Source: Budorcas taxicolor
Taxonomy: Eukaryota > Chordata > Mammalia > Artiodactyla > Bovidae
Assembly: GCF_023091745.1 (NCBI RefSeq)
Contig: NC_068913.1
Coordinates: forward strand, 35,780,501 to 35,844,500
DNA: 64,000 nucleotides
Reading direction: 5' to 3'
In this document: piece after piece, positions 54,435-64,000 of the stretch
Layout of the letters: the number at the start of each line of letters is the position of its first letter
Numbering within the stretch: the stretch's first letter is position 1
The notes under the pieces: generated by a model
Told to the model about the DNA's origin: nothing
The model's database searches: none
Seen by the model: only the letters and a program-made list of their open reading frames with translations
Program-made: the position numbers and the translations under genes

Positions 54435-54640
54435 TATGTATTGAATGGCTACTATTCAACAGTTTTTGTGCTGAGTGCACAGTATTTCTTCATGTGAACT
54501 TTCTTTATTACTCTTTATAAAAAGTCCTGTGGGGTTTTTATGAAAAAAATTGGCTAGAGCTTAGTAACTTGCCTAAGGTCACATAGTGATAAATTTCATA
54601 TCTGTGCCTGTTTGAGTTTGGAGACTAAATTTCTCAATTC
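54435..54640 (-). mobile_element. MIR SINE
   Basis: GTGCTGAGTGCACAGTATTT, then CTTGCCTAAGGTCACATAGT and CTGTGCCTGTTTGAGTTTGG: reversed MIR core and flank. Confidence 0.65.
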
Positions 54641-56281
54641 CTCAGTGTTACCTTGTACCTGTTATTGAGGACTTTATGTCAGACATTGCAAGCTGTCTTC
54701 CTTCCCTTGTAAAAATTTGTGGGGTATTGGTAATCCCAGGTTTGTCATACATTTTCATAATTGAATAAGAGAAAATTTTGAAATTATTTGAGAAATAAAA
54801 AAGGATTTCAAGTCATGAACAAATTGTACAAATGCCTCCTCATCTCCCCATTTCCTTCAGCCTCCTTAATTAATCACATGGACATGAACCAAGCAGAAGA
54901 TCCTGCCTGTTTGAAATTTAATGTATGACACTTTCCTTCAGACAAAATATTTGTATTCTCAGAGTTTAGATGCTTTAAATTCTATGATTTGATTACATTC
55001 TGACTTACCCTAATGTGTCATCCAAGAAAGTAATAGCTATACTCTTGCTATGGGAAATAACAAGTTAGAAAATTATACAGAAGCCATGTAAGAGCCCCAT
55101 AGAGCATGAAGAAAATAAACAAATCAGGAAAGCATAATCACTTTTCTGTACTGTGAATGGCTAATGTTGTTCTAATAAATAAGAATTCCTTTCTATTACT
55201 TTGCATGCTGTAAGTAATGTGACTCACTTGGTCTGCTTTTGTTGTTCATTCTAAAGTGGTATTATCTTTAAAACTTGTTCAAAGTATTAACAGTTTTAAG
55301 TTCATTTTCATAAATGTAATTAAACTTCATCACTTCTTGTTGATGCAACAAGCCAAGCAGTAAATGCAGAGAAAAGGCCACAAACACAAACTTTTAATTC
55401 AAAATAATGTAGCATTAGCATTTTCTACACCAAGGAATATGCAGATAAAATGCATGAGATTAATCATGTTTAAATAATAAAACTAAACATTTAGAGGAAA
55501 ACAGTTTTATTTCTTACTGGTTACAGAGCTACAAGAACATTATTTAAAATACTAACAATTGTGCTATTATTAGCTTGTACTTTAGATAGATTATCAACAC
55601 TTGAGAAAGATGCCCTCTTTAAATGCTTCAATTCAGGGCAAGTTGCACCCATTGGAGACGTTAGGATAGTCTTAAAATTCTTCACTCTGACTTACTCCAT
55701 AAAGGAAGAGAAAGGATGCATTTTGTATTGAAATACACACTATATCTCTGTATTTCACAGATGATCATCTCCTTGAAGGTTATTTTGCTTTTATAGATGG
55801 AGTGGAGGAAGAACAAAATGCAGATCATCTGGATGGTTGCTAATTTTCTAAGACAAATAACCTGTTTCTAAGTGATGCTACTGGTGTTGACTAGAAATTA
55901 ATTTTCCAATGGACTTTGTGGCATATGCTTTAGTGTAGGGACAAGTATTAGTGCTTGTGGTTTGTTACCCAATAAGCCTTTACTTTAGGTTTCTGAATTT
56001 CCAGTTAGAGCTTGACATGGTGGGATTGAGATTAAATTGCTCTTATTGTCAATTTGTGCAACCTTCATACTTTTATGTAAAGAAGAAATATATGTCACAT
56101 GTTGTTATATTCAGAAATCCATCCTAGAGCTCACCCTCTAATCTAGCCTTTCTAAAATAAACGGAAAAGTATTATGAGGCTCCTCCTTCGTAACTATAAT
56201 GCCACCAACCACCAACACACACAACACACTCCATAATCAGGCTTTAAAAATTATTATACAGTTACTAAATGAGTTATCTGA
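54641..56281. other. No recognised feature
   Basis: About 1.6 kb of A+T-rich DNA without a repeat I can name, and without open frames of note. Confidence 0.45.
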
Positions 56282-56987
56282 AATTCAGTTCAGTTCAGTT
56301 CAGTTGCTCAGTCGTGTCTGACTCTTTGCAATCCCATGAATCACAGCACGCCAGGCCTCCCTGTTCATCACCAACTCCTGGAGTTCACTCAGAGTCATGT
56401 CCATTGAGTCAGTGATGCCATCCAGCCATCTCATCCTCTGTCGTCCCCTTCTCCTCCTGCCCCCAATCCCTCCCAGCATCAGAGTCTTCTCCAATGTGTC
56501 AACTCTTCGCAGGAGGTGGCCAAAGTACTGGAGTTTCAGCTTTAGCATCATTCCTTCCAAAGAAATCCCAGGGCTGATCTCCTTCAGAATGGACTGGTTG
56601 TATCTCCTTGCAGTCCAAGGGACTCTCAAGAATCTTCTCCAACACCACAGTTCAAAAGCATCAATTCTTTGGCACTCAGCCTTCTTTTTTTTATTTTTTA
56701 TTTTTTTTAATTTTAAAATCTTTAATTCTTACATGTGTTCCCAAACATGAACCCCCCTCCCACCTCCCTCCCCATAACATCTCTGTGGGTCATCCCCATG
56801 CACCAGCCCCAAGCATGCTGTATCCTGCGTCAGACATAGACTAGCGATTCAATTCTTACATGATAGTATACATGATAGAATGCCATTCTCCCATATCATC
56901 CCACCCTCTCCCTCTCCCTCTGAGTCCGGCACTCAGCCTTCTTCACAGTCCAACTCTCACATCCATACATGACCACAGGAAAAACCG
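56282..56987 (-). mobile_element. BovB 3' end, split by an L1
   Basis: TTCAGTTCAGTTCAGTTGCT tail, through GGTGGCCAAAGTACTGGAG, interrupted at 56,686, resuming at 56,928 with GGCACTCAGCCTTCTT and ending at GACCACAGGAAAAACCGTAG. Confidence 0.94.
56687..56927 (-). mobile_element. L1 3' end nested in BovB, with 16-base TSD
   Basis: A T-rich start, then CTTACATGTGTTCCCAAACA, ACCCCCCTCCCACCTCCCTC, CTCCCTCTGAGTCC. GGCACTCAGCCTTCTT is present at 56,671-56,686 and 56,928-56,943 exactly. It is a recent insertion. Confidence 0.96.
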
Positions 56988-57209
56988 TAGAAATCGTATA
57001 TATTGTTTGTTGAATAATTGGAAAGGTTTCAAAGTCACACAGAGGCTTGTGCTCTATTATAGAGAAATATTAGATACATATCCCATTAATTACCAATGAT
57101 AGTGATAATGGTAAGAAAGGTTCTTTGTAAATAATTGCTTGAAGTATATATGATATATTTATACAAGTTTTTATGATTTACTGAAATTCAAGATTCTAAT
57201 TATCCTTTT

Positions 57210-57311
57210 GGGCTTCCCTGGTGGCTCAGAGGTTAAAGCGTCTGCCTGCAATGTAGGAGACCTGTGTTCAATCCCTGGGTTGGGAAGATCCCCTGGAGAA
57301 GGAAATGGCAA
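57210..57311 (+). mobile_element. Bov-tA SINE, head only, with TSD
   Basis: GGGCTTCCCTGGTGGCTCAG to GGAGAAGGAAATGGCAA, ending where the body would start. TATCCTTTT (57,201-57,209) and CTATCCTTT (57,312-57,320) share ATCCTTT as a likely TSD. Confidence 0.9.
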
Positions 57312-57555
57312 CTATCCTTTCAAGGAGTTATCATTGTACAAGTTTGTTTAAATAATTTAACTTTCTGTATCTTCTCTATGAATTGCTTTCAATACACATA
57401 AATGGAACAACATTGAACAACTTATAAAATGTTTTTTATTTTGGGAAACCTAGAGGAAAAATCCAAGTGGGGAAAGCTCCCATCTAATTTCAGAGAAAGA
57501 GTAGAACATCTAGTGCCCCTCACCCCCGCAAAAAAAAAAAAAAGAAAAAAAAGCA

Positions 57556-58870
57556 TTGACTAATTTTTTTGAGCAGTTTTAGGTTCATAGCACAACTGAG
57601 TGGAAACAGAAGTTTCCCATATACTCCCTGCCCCTGCACTTGCATAACCTCCCCTATAATCAACATCCCCATCAGAGGGGTACATTTGTTACAACTGATG
57701 AACCTATGCTGACATTATAATCACTATAAGTCCATAGTTTACAATGTAAGGGGGCAACAGAGGATGAGTTGGTTAGATAGCAACAATGAACATGAGTTTG
57801 AGCAAACTCTGGGAGACAGTGAAGGACAGGGAAGCCTGGTACACTGCAGTCCACGGGGTCACAAAAAGTCAGACGTGACTTAGCAACTAAACAACAACAA
57901 CTTGATGGTATACATTCTATGGATTTGGACAGATTTTAATGATGAGTGTCCACTACTATAGATAGTATCATGCACAGTGTTTTCACTGCCCTAAAAATCC
58001 TCTGTGCTTCCTGAATTCATCCCTTCATCCCACAGTCCCTAGCAACCATTGATCTTGCTGCCTTCATTGTTTTGTCTTTTCCAGCATATAATACAGTTGG
58101 AATCACATAATATGTAGCCTCTTCAGATTGGCTTTTTTTTAAGTTAATACTAGGCGTATAAGTTTCTTCCATGTCTTTTCATGGCTTGAGAGCTCATTCC
58201 TTTTTACTACTGAATAATATTCCATTGTCTGAATGTGTCACAGTTTGTTTGTTCAATTACCTACTAAAGAATCTCTCATGTTTCCAAGTTTTGGTAATAA
58301 CAAATAAAGCTGGTAGAAACATCTGTGTGCTGTGTTCTGTGTAGAGATAAGTTTTCAACTCTGTTGAGTAAATATCAAGTTAGTGTGACTGCTGAATTAT
58401 ATGATAAGAGTGTGTTTAGTTTTATAAGAAAGTACCAAACTGCCTTCTAAACTAGCTGTACTATTTTGCTTTCCCACCAGCAGTGAATGTGCATTCCTGT
58501 TGCTCCACATCTTTGTCAGCATTTGTTATCATCTGCATTCTAGATTTTGGCCATTCTCATAGGTATGTAATTACAGTTCATCATTATTTAAATTTTTATT
58601 TCCCTGATGACACATGAAGTGGAATATCTTTTCATATGCTTATTTGCCAAAATATATCTTCTTTGGTGAGATGTCTGTCATGGTCTTTGTTCCATTTTGT
58701 AATCAGGTTGTTTTGTTTCTTACTGTTGAGTTTTAAAAGTTCTTTGTACAGTTTAGATAGTAGTCCTTTATTAGATGTGTCTTTCTCAAATACTTTTGCC
58801 CAGTATATTACTTGTCTTTAAATTCTCTTGACAATGTCTTTTGCAGATAAATGGAATACTTTGCTTTTTA
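57556..58870 (-). mobile_element. Old L1, ORF2 end and 3' UTR (interrupted)
   Basis: Reversed old L1 in continuous order: GAGCAGTTTTAGGTTCATAG, TACATTTGTTACAACTGATG, then after the BovB piece CTGCCCTAAAAATCCTCTGT, TTTCATGGCTTGAGAGCTCA, TTCCTGTTGCTCCACATC, CATATGCTTATTTGCC, TTGAGTTTTAAAAGTTCTTT. No frame is open. Confidence 0.82.
57751..57900 (+). mobile_element. BovB 3' end fragment inside old L1
   Basis: GCAACAGAGGATGAGTTGGT, AACTCTGGGAGACAGTGAAG, TCCACGGGGTCACAAAAAGT, ending ACTAAACAACAACAAC. The tail is (AAC)-rich rather than CTGAACTGAA. L1 sequence continues on both sides. Confidence 0.88.
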
Positions 58871-59214
58871 ACCATTAAATCCCCAAAAGGCATAGCTTCT
58901 GTAATCATTTTGTGGCTAAACTTGAATTCACTTTTCATTTCTTACTGGCACAAAAAATTTTGGAAAAAATAACTGTGTTCTATTTCACTTATTGGGAGTA
59001 TGGAGAGGATCTTAAGAAAGAAAAAGAGAAATGAAATTGATTTAGGAAAAAGACCAGAAAGTACATCAAAATAATAAAAATTCTAAATTAGATTATGGAT
59101 AATTAAAATTTTTTTCTATATTTTTTTCTAAATTTCTATGTAAAAAGAATTTTCATAGAGGAAGAGTTAGATAATCATTTGATCTGGATATTAGGAAGAA
59201 AAGTTATCATACAT
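58871..59214. other. No recognised feature
   Basis: Very A+T-rich; no gene or named repeat. Confidence 0.45.
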
Positions 59215-59940
59215 CAGTGCTATCCATCAGAAATATAATGCGGTCAAACAAATATTTTAAACTTTTCATCATCTGCATTAAAAAGATAAAAAGAAACAGA
59301 GGAATTTAATTTTTAGAAATATAACTTATTTAACTGAATATGCCAAAAAAGTTATTTTCAAATATAATATGTAAGCAATATAAATTTATTAATGAGATAT
59401 TTTACATCTCTTTGTTTGCTAATAAGTCTTTGAGATTATGTTTTTACAGTATAGCACACCTCAAGTTAAACCATACATTTACATTGAAAATATGTGATCT
59501 GTGTTTAGATTTCATAAAATTTACACTTGATAACAAATTTATATACTTGTGTTGTTTCAGATTTTTAAAATTTCAGATAAATGAGATAAGTACCAAAAAA
59601 TAATTTTTCTTTAATATTTACATCCACGTTGACAATACTCATTCATTACTTTAGAAATGATTTGACTTTGAAGAAAAACATAACACAATCAAAACATGTC
59701 TTTCCACATTAAGAAAATTCACTAACTTCAACTTAGTATTAATAACTTCAAAAGATTGTTGCATAAACTAAAAGAAAATCTAAATTTACCAGTGTCAACA
59801 AAGCATTCATCAACTTTTGTTATTTTGGTGGATAATTTATGTAATGCAACAGCAATTTTAAATTAACAAAATTATTTTTTTTGCACATTGACTCATTATT
59901 GAAAAATATCATAAGGTATTCTTATTGATAACTTCTATGA

Positions 59941-60560
59941 GAAATTTCAGTTTAGCGTAAATTCATGTAATTCTCCAGCTAGATCATGAACCAACTTTCT
60001 CTTTTCCTAGAATGTCAGCTTGAACTCATTCATATGCAGTGTAATATCAATGAGAAATTAAATTGCATTAATTAAATTACATTGCTACCCTTTTTCTTCC
60101 TATACTGAATGATGAGCTTCTCTTCTGTTTAAAGAAATCTTGAAGTGGAGTTGACAGAACACCAAACCTCTGTAAACTTGTTTGGAACTCAATATGCATT
60201 GGCAAAGGAAATTAAATTCATTATACTCTGTATGTTCTCATAGTTCTGCACACTGGCAATGATTCATAGCATTTGTACTTATTTACATATACATACATGT
60301 ATGTTTTCTTTGTGTATTTAGAAATTATATATAGAGTCTATAATACTTTAGAAAATTGAGCCAAACATTTCAGGATGAATCATGAAGTGGAATAAAGTGA
60401 TACAGGAAACATTCTTTATTGTCGTAAAATTCTAATAAATCCACATTTTCACCTAATATAGCTATAGCTGAACACTATCAGTCGTGATAGGAACAAACTT
60501 TTTAATATTTAGCTATAATTCTTTGAAAGATGCAAAAGGTGCAAAATTACTCCAGCTTAG
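59941..60560 (-). pseudogene. hAT transposase relic
   Basis: On the minus strand near 60,405-60,350 one reads FHFMIHPEMFGSIF, resembling the hAT core H-C-x-I-H-x-E-x-L block. About 300 bases further on, near 60,035-59,950, HMNEFKLTF, a stop, then EKRKLVHDLAGELHEF resembles the conserved hAT stretch LNELNLKLQGKDKLVHDLY. The order and spacing are right for a ZBED/Charlie-type transposase. Stops and shifts are frequent, so it is long dead. The call rests on motifs recalled from the family. Confidence 0.6.
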
Positions 60561-60655
60561 ATTTTCTTTAGGCTATAAATTGACTTTTTTCTCTCAAATT
60601 TTAAGTTTTTTGAGGCACAACTACCTAAAAATATTTGTTAGGCCACATGTCTTAA

Positions 60656-60864
60656 CATTGGGCTTCCCAGGTGGTGCTAGTGGTAAAAGAGCCTGCTTGC
60701 CAATGCAGAAAAGCCTTAAGAGACGTTGATCCCCTGCAGGAGGGCATGGCAACCCACTCCAGTATTTTTGCTTGGAGAATCCCAAGGGCAGAGCAGCCTG
60801 GCAGGCTACAGTCCATGGGTTGCAAAGAGCCAGACATGACTGAAGCAACTTAGCATGCAGCATG
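60656..60864 (+). mobile_element. Bov-tA SINE, full length, with TSD
   Basis: GGGCTTCCCAGGTGGTGCTA head, GGCAACCCACTCCAGTATTT body, GAAGCAACTTAGCATGCAGC tail. ACATGTCTTA (60,645 on) and TACGTGTCTTA (60,865-60,875) are an imperfect TSD. Confidence 0.93.
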
Positions 60865-61409
60865 TACGTGTCTTATATTTTGTAACTCAACTAAAGCTAA
60901 AGAAAAATGCTAATAATTAAACAATTTTTTGAATGAACTGATTTTTTTGTTATAATTATCTGGTAATTTAATTGAAGACTTCATAATTTCCTTATAAAAT
61001 TTCTATGACTAAGGTAATTTATTTTACCATCTTACTGTCTAAGAATGATTCATTTTTCAACAAGTCAAATTATTCTATACATTGCCAGAGTTACAAGCTT
61101 GATTTGTTTAAAATCATTTAGAATTTTTTGACATTTAATTCTGATCTCAGATACTTACGTAATTGGTTCTTCTTTGACTTTTGAGAGGAATCTTATCAAA
61201 TTAATTATGTTTTTGCTGAAAAAGTATCTTAATAGTGTCTGATTTATTATCTGTATTTTTATATAGTAACAATTTACTTTTATTCTCATAGAGCAAATTC
61301 CAATTGACATTCATTGTGAACCTGCAAACTACCCTCTTACTATTTCTCATCTTAATACCATCTTCTGAATCTTTATTTAATTATGTACCAGTAATAAACA
61401 TATACTTTG

Positions 61410-61710
61410 TTTATTTAAAATTTTATTCATTGAGCTATAGTTGTACAGAATTATGTTAATTTCAGTTGTAGAGCTTCACATTCTTTTCTATTATAGATTA
61501 TTAAAAGATACTGACTATAGTTCCATGTGCTATATAGTAAAACCTTTTTGTTAATCTGTTTTATACAGAGTGGTGTATGTTTATTAATCCTATATTCTTA
61601 ATTTATCCCTCGCTTTCCACTTTCTTCTTTGGTAACCACAAGTTTTCTGTCTGTGAGTCTCTTTCTGTTTTGTAAATAAGTTGATTTGTACCTATATTTT
61701 AAATTTAAAG
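61410..61710 (-). mobile_element. L1 3' UTR fragment
   Basis: ATTTTATTCATTGAGCTATA, GATACTGACTATAGTTCCAT, TTTGGTAACCACAAGTTTTC, TGTGAGTCTCTTTCTGTTTT: reversed L1 3' UTR, moderately diverged. Confidence 0.8.
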
Positions 61711-62051
61711 ATATGTTCATACTTATTTTAAAACTACAACCATAATATTATTATACTTGAATTAAAGTTATAATGAATACTTCAATTTAATTATCAAGTA
61801 CAGCTTGCATATCATTTTAACTCATGGTGTCTGTACACATATTCAAATAAACACATTATCATGTTACAGTGCTGCATAGAAAAATACTATTCAAATGGAT
61901 CAATCCACTGATACCCCCTAGATCAGTGCTATTTATGTGTAATAGTGAAACAACGTACAGTGCCAGTGTGTGAACTATAATACTACCAAAGGGAGATGTA
62001 GTCTTACAAAGATAGTTTTCAGTTTTAAAATTTAAATTATATGAATTAAAA

Positions 62052-62233
62052 CTGGGAGGGATTGGGGGCAGGAGCAGAAGGGGATGACAGAGGATGAGAT
62101 GGCTGGATGGCATCACCGACTCGATGCACATGAGTTTGGGTAAACTCTGGGAGTTGGTGATGGACAGGGAGGCCTGGCGTGCTGCAATTCATGGGGTCTC
62201 AAAGAGTCAGACATGACTGAGCAACTGAACTGA
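62052..62233 (+). mobile_element. BovB 3' end fragment
   Basis: CTGGGAGGGATTGGGGGCAG, GATGACAGAGGATGAGATGG, GGGAGTTGGTGATGGACAGG, tail TGAGCAACTGAACTGAA. Close to consensus, only ~180 bases. Confidence 0.93.
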
Positions 62234-62584
62234 AGATGATATAAGGTTAAAAGTTCATTTTCTCAGTTGTACTACCTATCTTTCAACTGTTAAAGAGTTA
62301 CATGTGGCTGTAAGCACATTTCTTTAGGCAAGAGATTTAAAAATTTGAGGTTTATTCATTTACATATTGAATTAAAGATAATTTAAATTGAAGTGTTTAA
62401 ATATATTGCATAGCACCTGCCCTATTAAATATTTTTGGAGATATAGATAATTAAACTTTTCACTTTGTATATAAATCATGGTATTATGCATATACATTGA
62501 ATATACAGTGGTTTCCTATCCCTTTGACAAGATATGTTTATCTGTATACTCATTGTTTCTCAAGAATACAAGTGCTCATCTGCT

Positions 62585-62718
62585 TTTAGTGTAATTTCCC
62601 CATCTGTAAAATGGGGATAATAATATTATTAACTATCTCATAGAGTTTTAAGATATAGTGAATATAAACCATGTAGAACAATACATAATGCATAGCAAAT
62701 ACCTAATGAATATTACAT
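62585..62718 (+). mobile_element. MIR SINE 3' half
   Basis: TTTCCCCATCTGTAAAATGG then GGATAATAATATTATTAACT and CATAGAGTTTTAAGATATAG follow the MIR 3' half closely. Confidence 0.75.
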
Positions 62719-62724
62719 TTAAAT

Positions 62725-62768
62725 AATGGTAAATCAACTGTACTTCAATAAAAAATAAATTAAAAAAG
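62725..62768 (+). mobile_element. L1 3' tail, minimal insertion
   Basis: GGTAAATCAACTGTACTTCA followed by ATAAAAAATAAATTAAAAAA is the last ~45 bases of an L1 3' UTR with its A-rich tail. Confidence 0.7.
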
Positions 62769-63159
62769 TAAATTACAGTATTCATTATTACTATTAAATG
62801 TTTTTTGTAATGTCCAAAGGCAACAAAGTGCCTCTTGTTTTTAGTGCAATTACCTGTTTACTTTTTTTCTGTTTCTGTTTTTCAAACCAATTCTAATTGT
62901 GCTTTAAATAAAATTACATGATTTTGAGCAAAGAACTAGAAATTACTTTCATAATCAAACAACGTGTTTAGAAAACATTTGTCTTTGTTCTTTTTAAAAT
63001 GTTTTCAGATATCTGAAATTACTTGCTAAGTGGTTTTCAGATAGATAAGACTTCAATGTTTTCTGATACTCAAGCATAGTTAATAAATGATTTGTTTCCT
63101 ATATAGGAATATCCACCAGTTTATCAAATATATATAATATATAAAAAAAAAAACTTTGA

Positions 63160-63480
63160 AAACCGCTAAAATGCCCAAAAGATAAGGAATTGGTAAAGGA
63201 ATGCTAACATACAGTGTTCAAACTTTGGAATATTCAGAGGGCCTTGGTATGTGAAAGATGTGCATGATATATCATTTAATGAATGATACGAATTTAAAAT
63301 AATATATACAGTATGATATAATTTGTAATATAGACAGATTATGTGTAGGAAATTCTGAAAAGCTATATACCAGAGTGTCAACAAGAATTATTTCTGGATG
63401 GTTCACAGGGTAGTAATGTGTTAAATTACAAGTGATTTTTCTTATTTCCAATTTTTAACAATGAGTATATATATTGCTTG
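63160..63480. mobile_element. Old interspersed repeat, family not assigned
   Basis: GATATAATTTGTAATATAGA, GGATGGTTCACAGGGTAGTA and TTCTTATTTCCAATTTTTAA follow the 3' end of a dispersed mammalian repeat I recognise but cannot name. Preceded by a TA-rich stretch and a 10-base A run near 63,145. Confidence 0.45.
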
Positions 63481-64000
63481 AATAACAGAATTATACATTA
63501 TTAAAGGGAGCATTTACCAAAAATCTTTGGGAAAATTCTGTTTGTTTTTCCTTGGCCTCTACAGTTTTCTTTAGAATTACATCTAAAATTGAGTAGGACT
63601 AGTTTCAGATAAATAATTGAATTTTAAGGAAGGATGTTTCTTAGGAGACTTGAAGAGTGCCAAGTCAGTGATCAATGGTTGGGCAATTAAAATTTGAAAC
63701 AAGGGTGATCTATAAAATGTAAAAAGTTGGCTATCACATCATGTTCTTTTTTCTCTTTATTATGATTTTTAGCCAGATACATAAATTTGGTGTTCCCTGA
63801 TAAATTTACTCTTACAGTAGTGTAGTGGTTAAAGGATGCAGCTTGAGAAAATTCTTCAGAGTGTGAAAACTCAGAAAAATACTTATAATATTAAAGACAG
63901 TTTTAAATTTAGATATGATATGATTAACTGCTCATCGAGTATCATTTCAGTGGTCCTGAGAAAGTACTCTGCCCTATCTTCCCCCAGACATTTTTGATGA
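63481..64000. other. No recognised feature; possible MIR start
   Basis: GTAGTGTAGTGGTTAAAGGA at about 63,820 resembles the start of MIR but the match stops after ~30 bases. The rest is A+T-rich with no gene. Confidence 0.4.

Larger units (their letters stand above)
59215..62330 (-). mobile_element. Decayed autonomous hAT DNA transposon
   Basis: The left end CAGTGCTATCCATCAGAAAT with GCATTAAAAAGATAAAAAGA follows the end of a common mammalian hAT family (…gtccaatagaaatataatg…agtaaaaagaaacaggtg). The right side near 62,250-62,320 (TCATTTTCTCAGTTGTACT, GTTACATGTGGCTGTAAGCA) matches the opposite end (cctcagttgcact…cacatgtggctagtgg). Transposase residues are readable between them. A SINE (60,656-60,864), an L1 end (61,410-61,710) and a BovB end (62,052-62,233) landed in it; without them it is about 2.4 kb. 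The right boundary is uncertain. Confidence 0.6.

Noticed and set aside
1..64000. CRISPR array, operon, riboswitch or other prokaryotic system
   Set aside because: Repeat content is wholly mammalian, spacing of repeats is irregular, and there are no compact coding genes.

Overview
This is a stretch of ruminant nuclear DNA, almost certainly from a bovid. The lineage call rests on repeats that occur together only in ruminants: BovB (an RTE-clade LINE), tRNA-Glu-derived Bov-tA SINEs, BOV-A2 SINEs with their CTG-rich tails, and a ruminant L1. I cannot tell cattle from sheep, goat or another bovid by eye. I found no host protein-coding exon, no functional RNA gene, no CpG island and no CRISPR array. 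The window looks intergenic or deep intronic, A+T-rich, and built from layers of transposable elements of different ages. Repeat families were named by recalling their consensus sequences, so family names are firmer than subfamily names and boundaries are often good only to about 10-20 bases unless a target-site duplication (TSD) is given.

Layout. 1-7.7 kb: a BovB 3' end, a 5'-truncated L1 with a broken ORF2, several L1 3' ends and ancient MIR/L2 pieces. 8.7-9.4 kb: two L1 3' ends in tandem separated and flanked by the same short target sequence. 9.4-16 kb: mostly unique DNA with one L1 end, two SINEs, an old L2 and a possible conserved non-coding block near 14.4 kb. 16-26 kb: old L1s with SINEs, a 1.4 kb BovB, a solo ERV LTR with perfect ends and 4-bp TSD, and two ancient L1 relics meeting near 24.7 kb. 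27-31 kb: a BovB with perfect TSD, MIRs and a Tigger DNA transposon relic. 31.3-38.1 kb: two nearly full-length BovB elements arranged head to head, a large imperfect inverted repeat. 40.2-45.8 kb: a Bov-tA split by a 5.4 kb L1 with a near-complete but dead ORF2; that L1 itself carries two SINEs and a BovB fragment. 46-58.9 kb: SINE clusters, a twin-primed L1, a hAT MITE-like element, two more BovBs (one with an L1 nested in it), and an old L1. 59.2-62.3 kb: a decayed hAT transposon in which pieces of transposase can still be read. The last 1.6 kb holds MIR and unassigned old repeat.

Nothing here acts as a working gene system. The coding capacity present belongs to dead reverse transcriptases (BovB, L1) and dead transposases (Tigger, hAT), each with stops, frameshifts or lost catalytic residues. 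The value of the window is as an insertion record: which element landed in which, in what orientation, and with what rearrangements.
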